From NCBI GenBank assembly GCA_024688885.1, contig JAILDV010000002.1:1-64000 (forward strand): a stretch of 64,000 nucleotides of DNA. The letters run 5' to 3'. The DNA comes from Bacteroidaceae bacterium (GTDB lineage: Bacteria; Bacteroidota; Bacteroidia; Bacteroidales; Bacteroidaceae). A model generated the notes under the pieces. It ran no database searches. It saw nothing but the letters and a program-made list of their open reading frames with translations, and was not told the origin of the DNA. The position numbers and the translations under genes were made by a program. Positions 20,528 to 29,103 of the stretch are shown here, piece after piece (position 1 is the stretch's first letter; every line of letters starts with the position of its first letter).

Positions 20528-22141
20528 TTACCTGACGGCTGTGAAGTTCTCGTTGAGGGTGAAGGTCTTTTCGTAGTCCTTGGTCTTCACCGTGTAGGTC
20601 TCACCCATCTTGAAGAAGGGACTGCTGACAAGACTGGCACTGCGTCGGAGGGAGAAGGGGGCGGTGATGGTTTCGAGGAGCTTGTTTTTGCTGTCATAAA
20701 GATAGACAGGCTCTTCCTTCACGATGTTGATGCCAATGAGCAGGGCAGAAGGCTGCTTGGAGGTGTAGTTGGTGGGCACGGAAGGCATTTCACCCATGCC
20801 TCCTCCGACGGTGAAGATAGTGCCACCCTCGATAACGAGCGGTGCGAAATCGCAGTCAAGTCCTTCTTCGGGTGAACCTGCTTGACTCCATGCATAGACG
20901 GTGCCGCCTGTGACGACGATGGCAGGGTCGGTGTCTTCCTGATTGTTATTGCCTCCAAAAGGCATGAAGAAGCCGCCTTTGGGGTTGGAATCGACCGCAT
21001 CATTTCCCTTGCTTCGTGCAATGACGGTGCCACCGTTGAATTCGATGCAAGCGTTGGCATTGATGGCATCATCGGGGGAGTAGACGTCCACGGTTCCTCC
21101 ATTGACAATGACTCCATCCTTGCCTTCAATGCCTTCAGCTCCAGCAGTGGCTGTCTTCACGGTCACGGTTCCGCTGTTGATGGTAACTTTTCCTTTTGAA
21201 GCGATACCCTTGGTGGAAGCTACATACTTGTGCTTGCCAGCAAAGCCCATGCCTCCACCTTCTTCTCCATCTTCTCCCTCTTCATTGGATGCACCAAAGC
21301 CACCAAAACCTCCGAATCCTCCGAAGTTGGGGAAGCCGCCGAAACCTCCCTGCCGTGTGCTGTCGTTGGCTTCACCACCAAAGCCGGGGAACCCACCGAA
21401 GCTTCCGAAGTTGGGGAAGCCTCCAAAACCACCTTGACGTGTGCTGTCGTTGGCTTCACCACCAAAGCCTGGGAAACCACCAAAACCTCCGAAATCAGGG
21501 AAACCTCCTTCTGGCATCTGGAAATTGCTGAAATCGGGCATTTCGCCGCCTCCAAAACCACCGAAGTCGCCAAAACTGTAAGGTTTCTCACCCAAATGGT
21601 TGCCGGAGGTGGTTACGTTGAGGGTGAGGTCTTCGATGGTGATGTCCTTCTTGGCTTTGATGCCTCTGCAACCGTCACCGGTGGCGATGACATTGAGGAT
21701 GCCTTTACCAGAGAGGAGGATTTTATCTTTTGACCAAATGGCTGCTGCCTTGTTGTTGGCGGTGTCGTTGCAGGCAGTGATGGTGAGCGTGTTTTCAGTG
21801 CCGTCAGCTGCCACGATTTCCACCTTCTTCTTGTTCCTCAAGTCGAGCGGTGCACCCTCCTGACTGGTAAGGTTCAGTTTGTTGAGTGTCACCTTTGCCT
21901 TGCCTGCAGTCTTGAGGATGAGTTGTCCGTCATCGCTCTTGCCGCTTATGAGAATGGTAAGTTTGTGGTCGGTATATTGGCTTTCGATGTGTACGTTGGC
22001 ACCCTTCACGGTGACGTTCACACTGTCTTTTGCCTTTTGATTCACTTTCGCTGTGGAACCATTGTACTGGATGGTAATGTCTTCTGCATGGCACACACTG
22101 CCCATGAGGAGGGGTAGTGCCCAAATAAGTATCTTTTTCAT
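20528..22141 (-). CDS. Secreted carbohydrate-binding/beta-helix-type protein with FG-rich repeats
   Basis: This 537-aa exported protein has a signal peptide ending LMGSVCHA. It shows repeated strands such as GIASKGKVTINSGTVTV, GIEGKDGVIVNGGTVDVY and ACIEFNGGTVIARSKGNDAV, the right-handed beta-helix pattern of the DUF4353/Cthe_2159-like carbohydrate-binding family. In the middle (about residues 190-300) lies a Gly/Phe-rich segment with repeats of GFGGFPNFG and EANDSTRQGG. Acidic residues (DGEEGE) follow it. The catalytic status is unknown; Cthe_2159 relatives bind acidic polysaccharides. An extracellular or periplasmic location is likely. Confidence 0.82.
   Translation of the reverse strand: MKKILIWALPLLMGSVCHAEDITIQYNGSTAKVNQKAKDSVNVTVKGANVHIESQYTDHKLTILISGKSDDGQLILKTAGKAKVTLNKLNLTSQEGAPLDLRNKKKVEIVAADGTENTLTITACNDTANNKAAAIWSKDKILLSGKGILNVIATGDGCRGIKAKKDITIEDLTLNVTTSGNHLGEKPYSFGDFGGFGGGEMPDFSNFQMPEGGFPDFGGFGGFPGFGGEANDSTRQGGFGGFPNFGSFGGFPGFGGEANDSTRQGGFGGFPNFGGFGGFGGFGASNEEGEDGEEGGGMGFAGKHKYVASTKGIASKGKVTINSGTVTVKTATAGAEGIEGKDGVIVNGGTVDVYSPDDAINANACIEFNGGTVIARSKGNDAVDSNPKGGFFMPFGGNNNQEDTDPAIVVTGGTVYAWSQAGSPEEGLDCDFAPLVIEGGTIFTVGGGMGEMPSVPTNYTSKQPSALLIGINIVKEEPVYLYDSKNKLLETITAPFSLRRSASLVSSPFFKMGETYTVKTKDYEKTFTLNENFTAVR
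21321..21488 (-). repeat. Tandem 84-nt duplication encoding 28-aa FG-rich repeats
   Basis: Two copies of 84 nt (21321-21404 and 21405-21488) encode a 28-residue unit with EANDSTRQGG and FGGFPNFG. They differ mostly at third codon positions, so the duplication is not very recent but the amino-acid pattern is kept. Confidence 0.8.
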
Positions 22142-22487
22142 ATCGTTTGAATTAAAAGTTAAGAGTTTGTTGCGGCAAGCCGCCGAAGGGAAAAATAGGT
22201 AAAAACAAGTAAAAATAGAGAAAAATATTTTTATTTATTTTTATGTCTTTTTTTATATTTTTCTTTCGGCGCCACCGGCGCAACCCTTATTTTCTTCGGT
22301 TACTTTCATTTTTTATCTTCCGAGAGACATTTAAAGAGTGATTGAGTTGAATTTGCTTGTTGGATGTTTTGAGAGGTGGAAAAGATTAAGGCGCTACGTT
22401 TTTTTTAGCATTCTTTATTAAAATCCAAGTGCAGATTTGCAGGTGTCGTGAAAAAGCAGTTACTTTGTGGTAGAATAAAGAAAGCGT
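22142..22487. other. Intergenic region between divergent genes
   Basis: This 346-bp region is AT-rich in the middle (runs of T and ATTTATTTTTAT) and contains a small GC-rich palindrome around 22269 (GGCGCCACCGGCGC). A near-consensus -7 box TTACTTTG lies at 22460-22467, before the helicase gene. I see no gene and no clear promoter for the leftward gene. Confidence 0.5.
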
Positions 22488-24770
22488 ATGATGGATTATC
22501 TTGATATGGTGGGACAGGAGGATGTGTTTTCGTCACAGTTGGCTGAGAGTGACGGAGTGCATAACCATGAGATGAATGTGGCGTGGCGATTTGTGACGAG
22601 CACGAACGTGTCAGTGTTTCTGACAGGTAAGGCAGGAACGGGCAAGACAACGTTTCTGCGCAAACTTCGTGAAAGGACACCGAAACGGATGGTGGTGCTG
22701 GCTCCTACGGGTGTGGCAGCCATCAACGCACAAGGACAGACGATTCACTCGTTCTTCCAGTTGCCATTTGGTCCTATTGTGCCGGGGATGAAGATGGTGG
22801 AGAAGAAAGGGCGCTACAACATGAGTAAGGAGAAGAAGAACCTCATCAAGACACTGGACTTGCTGGTGATTGACGAGATTTCGATGGTGCGGTGTGATGT
22901 GCTGGATGCGGTGGATCAGGAATTGCGCAAGTATCGCGACAGGGGGAAACCCTTCGGAGGTGTGCAGTTGTTGCTGATAGGTGATTTGCAGCAGTTGGCA
23001 CCTGTGGCTCAGGAACGGGAGTGGGCATTGTTGTCGCCCTACTATAGCACTCCGTATTTCTTCGGTAGTAAGGCATTGCAGGAAACGCCCTACGTGACCA
23101 TCGAGCTAAAGCATATCTACAGACAACAGGATGCAGCGTTCATCGACATCTTGGCGAAAATACGTAACAATCAGGTGGACACGTCAACGATGGCTGCTTT
23201 GAATGCCCGTTGTCAGGTGAACTTTGTACCTCCGAAGGATGAAGATTGGATACGTCTGACGACACACAATAAGATGGCGCAAACGTATAATGAACAGCAG
23301 CTGGATGCCTTAAAGACACAGGAAATGACCTTTGTGGCCGAGATACACAAGAACTTCCCTGAGAGCAGCTATCCGGCAGACGAGAGGTTGGTGCTGAAAG
23401 AGGGGGCACAGGTCATGTTCATCAAGAATGATCCGAACCCCGGAAAGGAATATTACAATGGCAAGATTGGTACGGTGAAGGGTGTGTCGTGGGATGACCA
23501 GACGGATGAACGCCTCATCATTGTGCATTGCAAGGAGGATGACCGCACCATCTATGTGCCGCAACTGACATGGGAGAACACCAAGTATGTGATAGACGAG
23601 GAGACGAAGGAGATTCGTGAGGAGGTGGACGGCACGTTCAGGCAATACCCCTTGAGACTGGCATGGGCCATCACGGTGCATAAGAGTCAGGGACTGACTT
23701 TCGACCATGCTGTGCTTGACATCACCGATTCGTTCACGCACGGTCAGGTGTATGTGGCATTGAGCCGTTGCCGTACGCTGGAAGGAATGGTGCTGGCACG
23801 TCCGCTTGCGATGGGTTCTGTCATCACGGATGCCTCGGTGAATGCCTATATCGACAGGGAACTGGCAGAGGCACAGCAGACGGAAGGAAAACTGCCACAG
23901 ATGATGTGGGAGTATTATTATTCGCTGCTGAACGAACTCTTCAACTTCCAACAGATGAAAAGCGACACGGAGCATCTGCTGCGTGTGGTGAACCAACACC
24001 TTTATGGTTCTGCACCTCAGTTGCTTGAGAGCCTTCAGTCAGCGCTCTCGAAGTTGGATGCGGAGGTGGTGGAGGTGTCGTTGAAATTCCAACGACAATA
24101 TGCCGCATTGATGCAACAGAGTGGTACTGCTTTTGCCCAAGACGAGAAACTGCAGGAGCGACTGAAGGCGGCGATGCGGTATTTTGAAACGAAATTGCAT
24201 GAGGTGCTTGACCCCGTGATTCCCCACACCAAAGTGGTCATCAACAACAAGCAGGTGGTCACTCAATACAACAATGCTCTCGATGCTTTCATGCTGTCTT
24301 ATAAGCTGAAGGTGGGCATCCTTGTCCGTCTGTCTCCACAGGGTTTCTCTATCCGTGACTATCTCTCCGCAAAAGCGAAAGCCGCGCTGGATGAGGTGAG
24401 TGTGGAGGAAAACAAGGTGAAGGTGAGAAAGAGCAGGAAGGAAAAGGAGAAGGTGGAGAAGCCCAAGAAGGAAAAGGTGGATACGAGGGGATTGACTTAC
24501 AAGATGTTTCGTGATGGGAAATCTATCAAGGAAATCGCTGCGGAAAGGTCACTCACCATCGGTACGGTGGAGAATCATTTGGCTCATTTCGTGGAGACGG
24601 GTGAAATGGATGTCTCTGAACTCGTCAGCACGCAACATCAGAAAATTATTCGGGGCATTGTCAAGTCGTTCAGTAGAGCATATTCAATCAGTGAGGTGAA
24701 GAACCTCTTGCCGAATGACTATACTTATGCAGAAGTTAAATTGGTCATTGCAGACATGAATAGGGAATGA
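22488..24770 (+). CDS. Pif1/RecD-like ATP-dependent helicase with C-terminal HTH
   Basis: This 760-aa protein has Walker A GKAGTGKT at about residues 47-54, Walker B LLVIDEISMV at about 125-134, and GGVQLLLIGDLQQLAPV. A C-terminal RecD-type motif HKSQGLTFDHAVLDI is followed by GQVYVALSRCRTLEG. These place it among the Pif1-like superfamily 1B 5'-3' DNA helicases. A Lys/Glu-rich linker (about 645-665) leads to a helix-turn-helix segment with SIKEIAAERSLTIGTVENHL, as found in Bacteroidetes homologues. It is transcribed alone. It probably unwinds replication or recombination intermediates, including quadruplexes (family knowledge). Confidence 0.92.
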   Translation: MMDYLDMVGQEDVFSSQLAESDGVHNHEMNVAWRFVTSTNVSVFLTGKAGTGKTTFLRKLRERTPKRMVVLAPTGVAAINAQGQTIHSFFQLPFGPIVPGMKMVEKKGRYNMSKEKKNLIKTLDLLVIDEISMVRCDVLDAVDQELRKYRDRGKPFGGVQLLLIGDLQQLAPVAQEREWALLSPYYSTPYFFGSKALQETPYVTIELKHIYRQQDAAFIDILAKIRNNQVDTSTMAALNARCQVNFVPPKDEDWIRLTTHNKMAQTYNEQQLDALKTQEMTFVAEIHKNFPESSYPADERLVLKEGAQVMFIKNDPNPGKEYYNGKIGTVKGVSWDDQTDERLIIVHCKEDDRTIYVPQLTWENTKYVIDEETKEIREEVDGTFRQYPLRLAWAITVHKSQGLTFDHAVLDITDSFTHGQVYVALSRCRTLEGMVLARPLAMGSVITDASVNAYIDRELAEAQQTEGKLPQMMWEYYYSLLNELFNFQQMKSDTEHLLRVVNQHLYGSAPQLLESLQSALSKLDAEVVEVSLKFQRQYAALMQQSGTAFAQDEKLQERLKAAMRYFETKLHEVLDPVIPHTKVVINNKQVVTQYNNALDAFMLSYKLKVGILVRLSPQGFSIRDYLSAKAKAALDEVSVEENKVKVRKSRKEKEKVEKPKKEKVDTRGLTYKMFRDGKSIKEIAAERSLTIGTVENHLAHFVETGEMDVSELVSTQHQKIIRGIVKSFSRAYSISEVKNLLPNDYTYAEVKLVIADMNRE

Positions 24771-24808
24771 CAGTTTGGGTGCATAAGCAGAAAAAAATGC
24801 ACGTTTCT

Positions 24809-24840
24809 TTTGTTTCTGTGCGTGGAATATCGTACCTTTG
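24809..24840 (+). promoter_or_regulatory. Promoter of ilvE
   Basis: The -33 TTTG at 24809-24812, a 20-bp spacer and -7 TACCTTTG at 24833-24840 match the Bacteroidetes consensus well, 37 bp before the ATG. Confidence 0.75.
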
Positions 24841-24876
24841 CAACTGAATTTGTAAAATCATTAAAAAAGAAAAGAT

Positions 24877-25899
24877 ATGGAACAGATGGATTGGTCAAGC
24901 CTCGGCTTTGGCTATCACAAGACTGATTACAATGTGCGCTGTTACTTCCGTGACGGCAAATGGGGCGAAATAGAGGTTTGCTCCGAAGAGACAATTCCAC
25001 TTCACATGGCTGCCACTTGTCTGCACTATGGACAGGAGGCGTTTGAGGGACTGAAGGCGTATCGTTGCCCTGATGGCAAGGTACGTGTGTTCCGTTCGGA
25101 TGAGAATGCAGCCCGTCTGCAGAGCACTTGTCGCGGCATTCTGATGCCTGAACTTCCTACAGAGAAGTTCAACGAGATGGTGGATAAGGTGGTGCGCCTG
25201 AATGAGCGTTTCATCCCTCCATACGAGACAGGTGCCACTCTTTACATCCGTCCATTGCTCATCGGTACGAGCGCACAGGTGGGTGTTCACCCTTCTCAGG
25301 AATATTTGTTCATGATTTTCGTCACTCCTGTAGGTCCATACTTCAAGGGTGGCTTCTCTTGCAACGACTATGTGATTATCCGTGAGTATGACCGTTCAGC
25401 TCCTCTCGGTACAGGTATCTATAAGGTGGGTGGCAACTATGCCGCATCGCTCCGTGCCAACAAGATGGCACATGACCTTGGTTATGCCTGCGAGTTCTAT
25501 CTCGATGCGAAGGAGAAGAAGTACATGGATGAGTGTGGTGCTGCCAATTTCTTCGGTATCAAGAACAACACTTATGTGACTCCAAAATCAACATCTATCC
25601 TCCCATCCATCACGAACAAGAGCTTGATGCAGTTGGCAGAGGATTTGGGCTTGAAGGTGGAACGCCGTCAGATTCCAGAGGATGAGCTGGCTACCTTTGA
25701 AGAGGCTGGTGCTTGTGGTACGGCTGCTGTGATTTCTCCTATCGGCAAGATTGATGACCTCGAGGAGAAGAAGTCCTTCCAAATCTCTAAGGACGGTAAG
25801 CCAGGTCCTATTTCAGAGAAGCTTTACAACAAACTGCGTGGTATCCAGTATGGTACTGAACCAGACGTACACGGATGGACACGCGTGGTGATTGAATAA
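24877..25899 (+). CDS. ilvE: Branched-chain amino acid aminotransferase
   Basis: This 340-aa PLP enzyme of fold type IV shows LHYGQEAFEGLKAYRC near residue 50, RPLLIGTSAQVGVHP, GIYKVGGNYAASL and DECGAANFFGI. It interconverts branched-chain amino acids and 2-oxo acids with glutamate. The length fits the larger (eukaryote-like) BCAT class common in Bacteroidetes. A good promoter precedes it. The downstream nucleotidyltransferase gene starts 24 bp later and may be co-transcribed. Confidence 0.95.
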   Translation: MEQMDWSSLGFGYHKTDYNVRCYFRDGKWGEIEVCSEETIPLHMAATCLHYGQEAFEGLKAYRCPDGKVRVFRSDENAARLQSTCRGILMPELPTEKFNEMVDKVVRLNERFIPPYETGATLYIRPLLIGTSAQVGVHPSQEYLFMIFVTPVGPYFKGGFSCNDYVIIREYDRSAPLGTGIYKVGGNYAASLRANKMAHDLGYACEFYLDAKEKKYMDECGAANFFGIKNNTYVTPKSTSILPSITNKSLMQLAEDLGLKVERRQIPEDELATFEEAGACGTAAVISPIGKIDDLEEKKSFQISKDGKPGPISEKLYNKLRGIQYGTEPDVHGWTRVVIE

Positions 25900-25923
25900 A
25901 AAACAGACTAATTAACAAGAACT

Positions 25924-26844
25924 ATGAAACCTACTCTTTTTCTCCTTGCTGCGGGAATGGGCAGCCGCTATGGTGGCTTGAAGCAGTTGGACGGTCTCGG
26001 ACCAAACGGTGAGACCATTATGGATTATTCTATCTACGATGCCATCCAGGCAGGATTTGGCAAGATTGTATGGGTGATTCGTAAGGACTTTGAGGAGCAG
26101 TTCCGCTCTCAGATATTGTCTAAGTATGAGGGTGTTATTCCCTGCGAACTGTGTTTTCAGGGCATCGATAGCTTGCCAGAGGGCTTTAAGTGTCCAGAAG
26201 GTCGCGTGAAGCCTTGGGGCACCAACCATGCTGTGCTGATGGGTAAGGATGTGATTAAGGAACCATTCTGTGTCATCAACTGCGATGACTTCTATGGTCG
26301 TGATGCCTTCATGTCCATCGGTAAGTATCTCTCTAATCTGCCAGAAGGTGCGAAGAATAAGTATGCGATGGTGGGTTTCCGTTGCTGCAACACACTCTCG
26401 GAGAACGGTTCTGTAGCTCGTGGCGTGTGCATGTATGACGATAACCGTCATTTGGTGGACGTTGTGGAGCGTACAGAAATCCTGCGTCAGGCAGACAAGG
26501 GTAATGCCATCTGCTACAAGGATGAGCAGGGTGAGTGGATTCCACTGGCAGAGAACGTGCCTGTGAGCATGAACATGTGGGGCTTCACACCTGACTACTT
26601 CGAGTATTCGGAGGCAGAATTCAAGGAATTCCTCAGTGACCCCAAGAACATGGAGAACCTGAAGGCTGAATTCTTTATTCCACTGATGGTGAACAAGCTC
26701 ATCAAGAGCGGTACGGCTACGGTGGAGGTGCTCGACACAACATCAGTTTGGTTTGGTGTGACGTATGCTGCAGACCGCGAGGCTACAGTGGAACGCATCG
26801 CAAAGCTGGTGGCTGACGGAGTGTACCCCAATAAATTGTTTTAA
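25924..26844 (+). CDS. Sugar nucleotidyltransferase family protein
   Basis: This 306-aa protein starts with the nucleotide-binding loop LAAGMGSRYGGLKQLD, the signature of NTP-transferase (GT-A-like) enzymes. NCDDFYGRDAF matches the metal-binding acidic motif, and ERTEI, NMWGF and KAEFFIPLMVN follow. It is a common Bacteroidetes paralogue of the sugar-phosphate nucleotidyltransferases; the substrate cannot be assigned from sequence. Its 3' end is followed by a terminator before rfbA. Confidence 0.85.
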   Translation: MKPTLFLLAAGMGSRYGGLKQLDGLGPNGETIMDYSIYDAIQAGFGKIVWVIRKDFEEQFRSQILSKYEGVIPCELCFQGIDSLPEGFKCPEGRVKPWGTNHAVLMGKDVIKEPFCVINCDDFYGRDAFMSIGKYLSNLPEGAKNKYAMVGFRCCNTLSENGSVARGVCMYDDNRHLVDVVERTEILRQADKGNAICYKDEQGEWIPLAENVPVSMNMWGFTPDYFEYSEAEFKEFLSDPKNMENLKAEFFIPLMVNKLIKSGTATVEVLDTTSVWFGVTYAADREATVERIAKLVADGVYPNKLF

Positions 26845-26862
26845 TATAAAATGAAAGAAAAG

Positions 26863-26897
26863 TAGAGGAGTTACGTGTGGTAGCTTCTCTATTTTTT
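26863..26897 (+). terminator. Intrinsic terminator upstream of rfbA
   Basis: A 12-bp imperfect stem (26863-26874 with 26880-26891, G-T wobbles) is followed by TTTTTTG. It lies only 20 bp before the rfbA ATG, and no separate promoter is visible in that gap. Confidence 0.7.
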
Positions 26898-26916
26898 GTT
26901 AAATTCCCCAATACCC

Positions 26917-27810
26917 ATGAAAGGAATAGTGCTCGCTGGTGGGTCGGGTACAAGACTTTACCCCATCACCAAGGGTGTGAGCAAACAGCTCATTCCCATC
27001 TTTGACAAACCGATGGTGTATTATCCCATCTCAGTGCTGATGCTGGCTGGTATCAGGGAGATACTGATTATCTCCACACCGTATGATTTGCCTGGCTTCA
27101 AGCGTCTGTTAGGCGATGGAAGTGATTACGGCGTGCATTTCGAGTATGCTGAACAGCCTTCGCCAGATGGTCTTGCTCAAGCCTTCATCATCGGTGAAAA
27201 GTTTGTGGGCAATGATGATGTGTGCCTTGTGTTGGGTGACAACATCTTCCATGGACATGGTTTCTCGAAGATGCTGAGGGAATGTGTGGAGAATGCCAAG
27301 ATGGGCAAGGCGAGCGTGTTCGGCTATTGGGTTCAAGACCCTGAGCGATATGGTGTGGCGGAGTTTGACAAGGAGGGTAACTGCCTCTCTATTGAGGAGA
27401 AACCAAAGGAGCCTAAGAGCAACTATGCCGTGGTGGGTCTTTATTTCTATCCGAACAAGGTGGTGGAAGTGGCAAAGCATATCAAGCCATCGGCACGCGG
27501 TGAGTTGGAAATCACGACGGTGAACCAAGAGTTCCTCAATGAGAAGAATCTGAAGGTGCAGCTGCTGGGACGTGGTTTTGCATGGCTTGATACGGGTACG
27601 CATGACTCGCTTGCGGAGGCTTCCACCTTTATTGAGGTGCTGGAGAAAAGAACCGGCTTGAAGATAGCCTGTCTGGAAGGTATTGCCTACCGCAATGGCT
27701 GGATTACAACAGAGAAACTGCGTGAACTGGCTCAGCCAATGCTGAAGAACCAATATGGACAGTATCTGTTGAAATTGGCTGAAACAAGAGATTTCGGTAG
27801 AGTTAACTAA
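26917..27810 (+). CDS. rfbA: Glucose-1-phosphate thymidylyltransferase
   Basis: This 297-aa RmlA protein has [18 protein letters not shown] at the N-terminus, then [28 protein letters not shown] and [13 protein letters not shown]. It makes dTDP-glucose from glucose-1-phosphate and dTTP, the first step to dTDP-rhamnose. The ATG at 26917 begins the conserved core; an in-frame TTG at 26896 is inside the terminator region. The other rml genes are not next to it here, unlike in many O-antigen clusters. Confidence 0.95.
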   Translation: MKGIVLAGGSGTRLYPITKGVSKQLIPIFDKPMVYYPISVLMLAGIREILIISTPYDLPGFKRLLGDGSDYGVHFEYAEQPSPDGLAQAFIIGEKFVGNDDVCLVLGDNIFHGHGFSKMLRECVENAKMGKASVFGYWVQDPERYGVAEFDKEGNCLSIEEKPKEPKSNYAVVGLYFYPNKVVEVAKHIKPSARGELEITTVNQEFLNEKNLKVQLLGRGFAWLDTGTHDSLAEASTFIEVLEKRTGLKIACLEGIAYRNGWITTEKLRELAQPMLKNQYGQYLLKLAETRDFGRVN

Positions 27811-27844
27811 ATATAGCGATAATCATTCAATTGGCAATAAAGCA

Positions 27845-28780
27845 ATGAAAGCATTGAAATGGACTGCAGGTGCACTGCTTATGTTGATGGCATGCACAGG
27901 AAATAAGGGTGCTACGGCAGAAGCCGCTGCTGCTGATGATTCAGCAGCTGTGACGGTATCGGACACGTTGGTGTTTGAGGAAGTGGAGTTGGTGGATTCA
28001 TTGGCGTACAAAATCAAGGTGGTTGATTATAGTGGCGATGAGGAGCCGTATCCTTACACAATTGAGACGGTGACGGATTACTACAAATTGTCAACACTCA
28101 AGGCTGTGGCTGGTAAACCCAAGGTGGTGGAGTTTATCAATCAATGGCTAACCCTCTCTGCTGCAGGGGAATATATGGAAGAGCCTGCGACTGCAGAGAA
28201 TGTGGCGAAGCATTATGCTCAGTTGAAGAAAGAAGGCTATGTCGATGTACGCTCTGCTTTTAAGAGAGCGAGTGGCGCCTCTTTGGGAGAGAATGCCAGT
28301 GAAGATGAAGAGAATGAGGATGGACTGATGGATATGGGCTTTGCATCAGCTAACGAATGGGATCACAACGTTTCTATCCATTGGCAGACACCAACATTAC
28401 TTACTTTGTGGAAATCTGGTTACGACTATTCTGCAGGTGCTGCTCATGGAATGCCATGGGATTTTGGCGTGACTTTCGACTTGAAGAACCTGCGTTTGCT
28501 CACCTATGATGACATCCTCAAGCAGGATGGTCGCAAGGCTGTGCTGAAAATGGTGATTGCTGAGTTGCAGGATGAATTTGGCGAAGATGACATGCTGAAC
28601 TCACCTGAGGAAATCGAACTTCCTGCCAATGACCCTGCATTGGAGGCTGAGGGTGTCCGTTTCGACTATGGCGCCTATGAGATTGGTCCTTACGCTTTAG
28701 GTATGCCTGGTGTGGTGATTCCTTACGAGAAGATGAAACCCTATCTGACAGACGAGGTGAAGGAACTCCTGGGTTTGTAA
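27845..28780 (+). CDS. DUF3298-type lipoprotein
   Basis: This 311-aa protein has a lipoprotein signal (LLMLMACTGNKG, Cys at about 18), an Ala-rich acidic linker and a C-terminal DUF3298/RsiV-like domain. Signs of that domain are AAHGMPWDFGVTFDLKNLRL and YEIGPYALGMPGVVIPYEKM. Relatives include lysozyme-binding anti-sigma RsiV ectodomains, but no sigma factor is adjacent. It lies 34 bp after rfbA and before the rSAM/lipoprotein pair. Its role is unknown. Confidence 0.8.
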   Translation: MKALKWTAGALLMLMACTGNKGATAEAAAADDSAAVTVSDTLVFEEVELVDSLAYKIKVVDYSGDEEPYPYTIETVTDYYKLSTLKAVAGKPKVVEFINQWLTLSAAGEYMEEPATAENVAKHYAQLKKEGYVDVRSAFKRASGASLGENASEDEENEDGLMDMGFASANEWDHNVSIHWQTPTLLTLWKSGYDYSAGAAHGMPWDFGVTFDLKNLRLLTYDDILKQDGRKAVLKMVIAELQDEFGEDDMLNSPEEIELPANDPALEAEGVRFDYGAYEIGPYALGMPGVVIPYEKMKPYLTDEVKELLGL

Positions 28781-28817
28781 TAGAACAATCAAGTATCTAC
28801 CTAAATCAGAACCGACA

Positions 28818-29099
28818 ATGAAGAAACTCAAGATTAAATGGTTGGTATGGACGGGCAAAGTGCTATCGTCTATGGTTGCCATGCTGGGTATGTCCTCCTG
28901 TTTCTTTCAGCCCAGTATGTATGGCGTGCCTAATCCTAATTGGAATCCTGATTCTACGGCCACCGATTCTACGTCGATGGATTCGGCAAAACGAGCTCCT
29001 CAAAAGGAATTCAGGGCAATGTATAGTGTACGCCCCGCTATTTATAAACAGAATGTGATTGACAAAGAGGGCGTGGACATAGAAGTGATGCAGGATTGA
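28818..29099 (+). CDS. Small lipoprotein of an rSAM/lipoprotein system
   Basis: This 93-aa protein has a lipobox MLGMSSC with Cys28, then PSMYGVPNP, a Ser/Thr/Asp-rich stretch, and the C-terminal part FRAMYSVRPAIYKQN. It ends 4 bp before a radical SAM gene. This fits the Bacteroidales family described as putative lipoprotein of an rSAM/lipoprotein system (TIGR04134, from memory), where the lipoprotein is thought to be the partner or substrate of the enzyme. The modification, if any, is unknown. Confidence 0.75.
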   Translation: MKKLKIKWLVWTGKVLSSMVAMLGMSSCFFQPSMYGVPNPNWNPDSTATDSTSMDSAKRAPQKEFRAMYSVRPAIYKQNVIDKEGVDIEVMQD

Positions 29100-29103
29100 T
29101 TGT

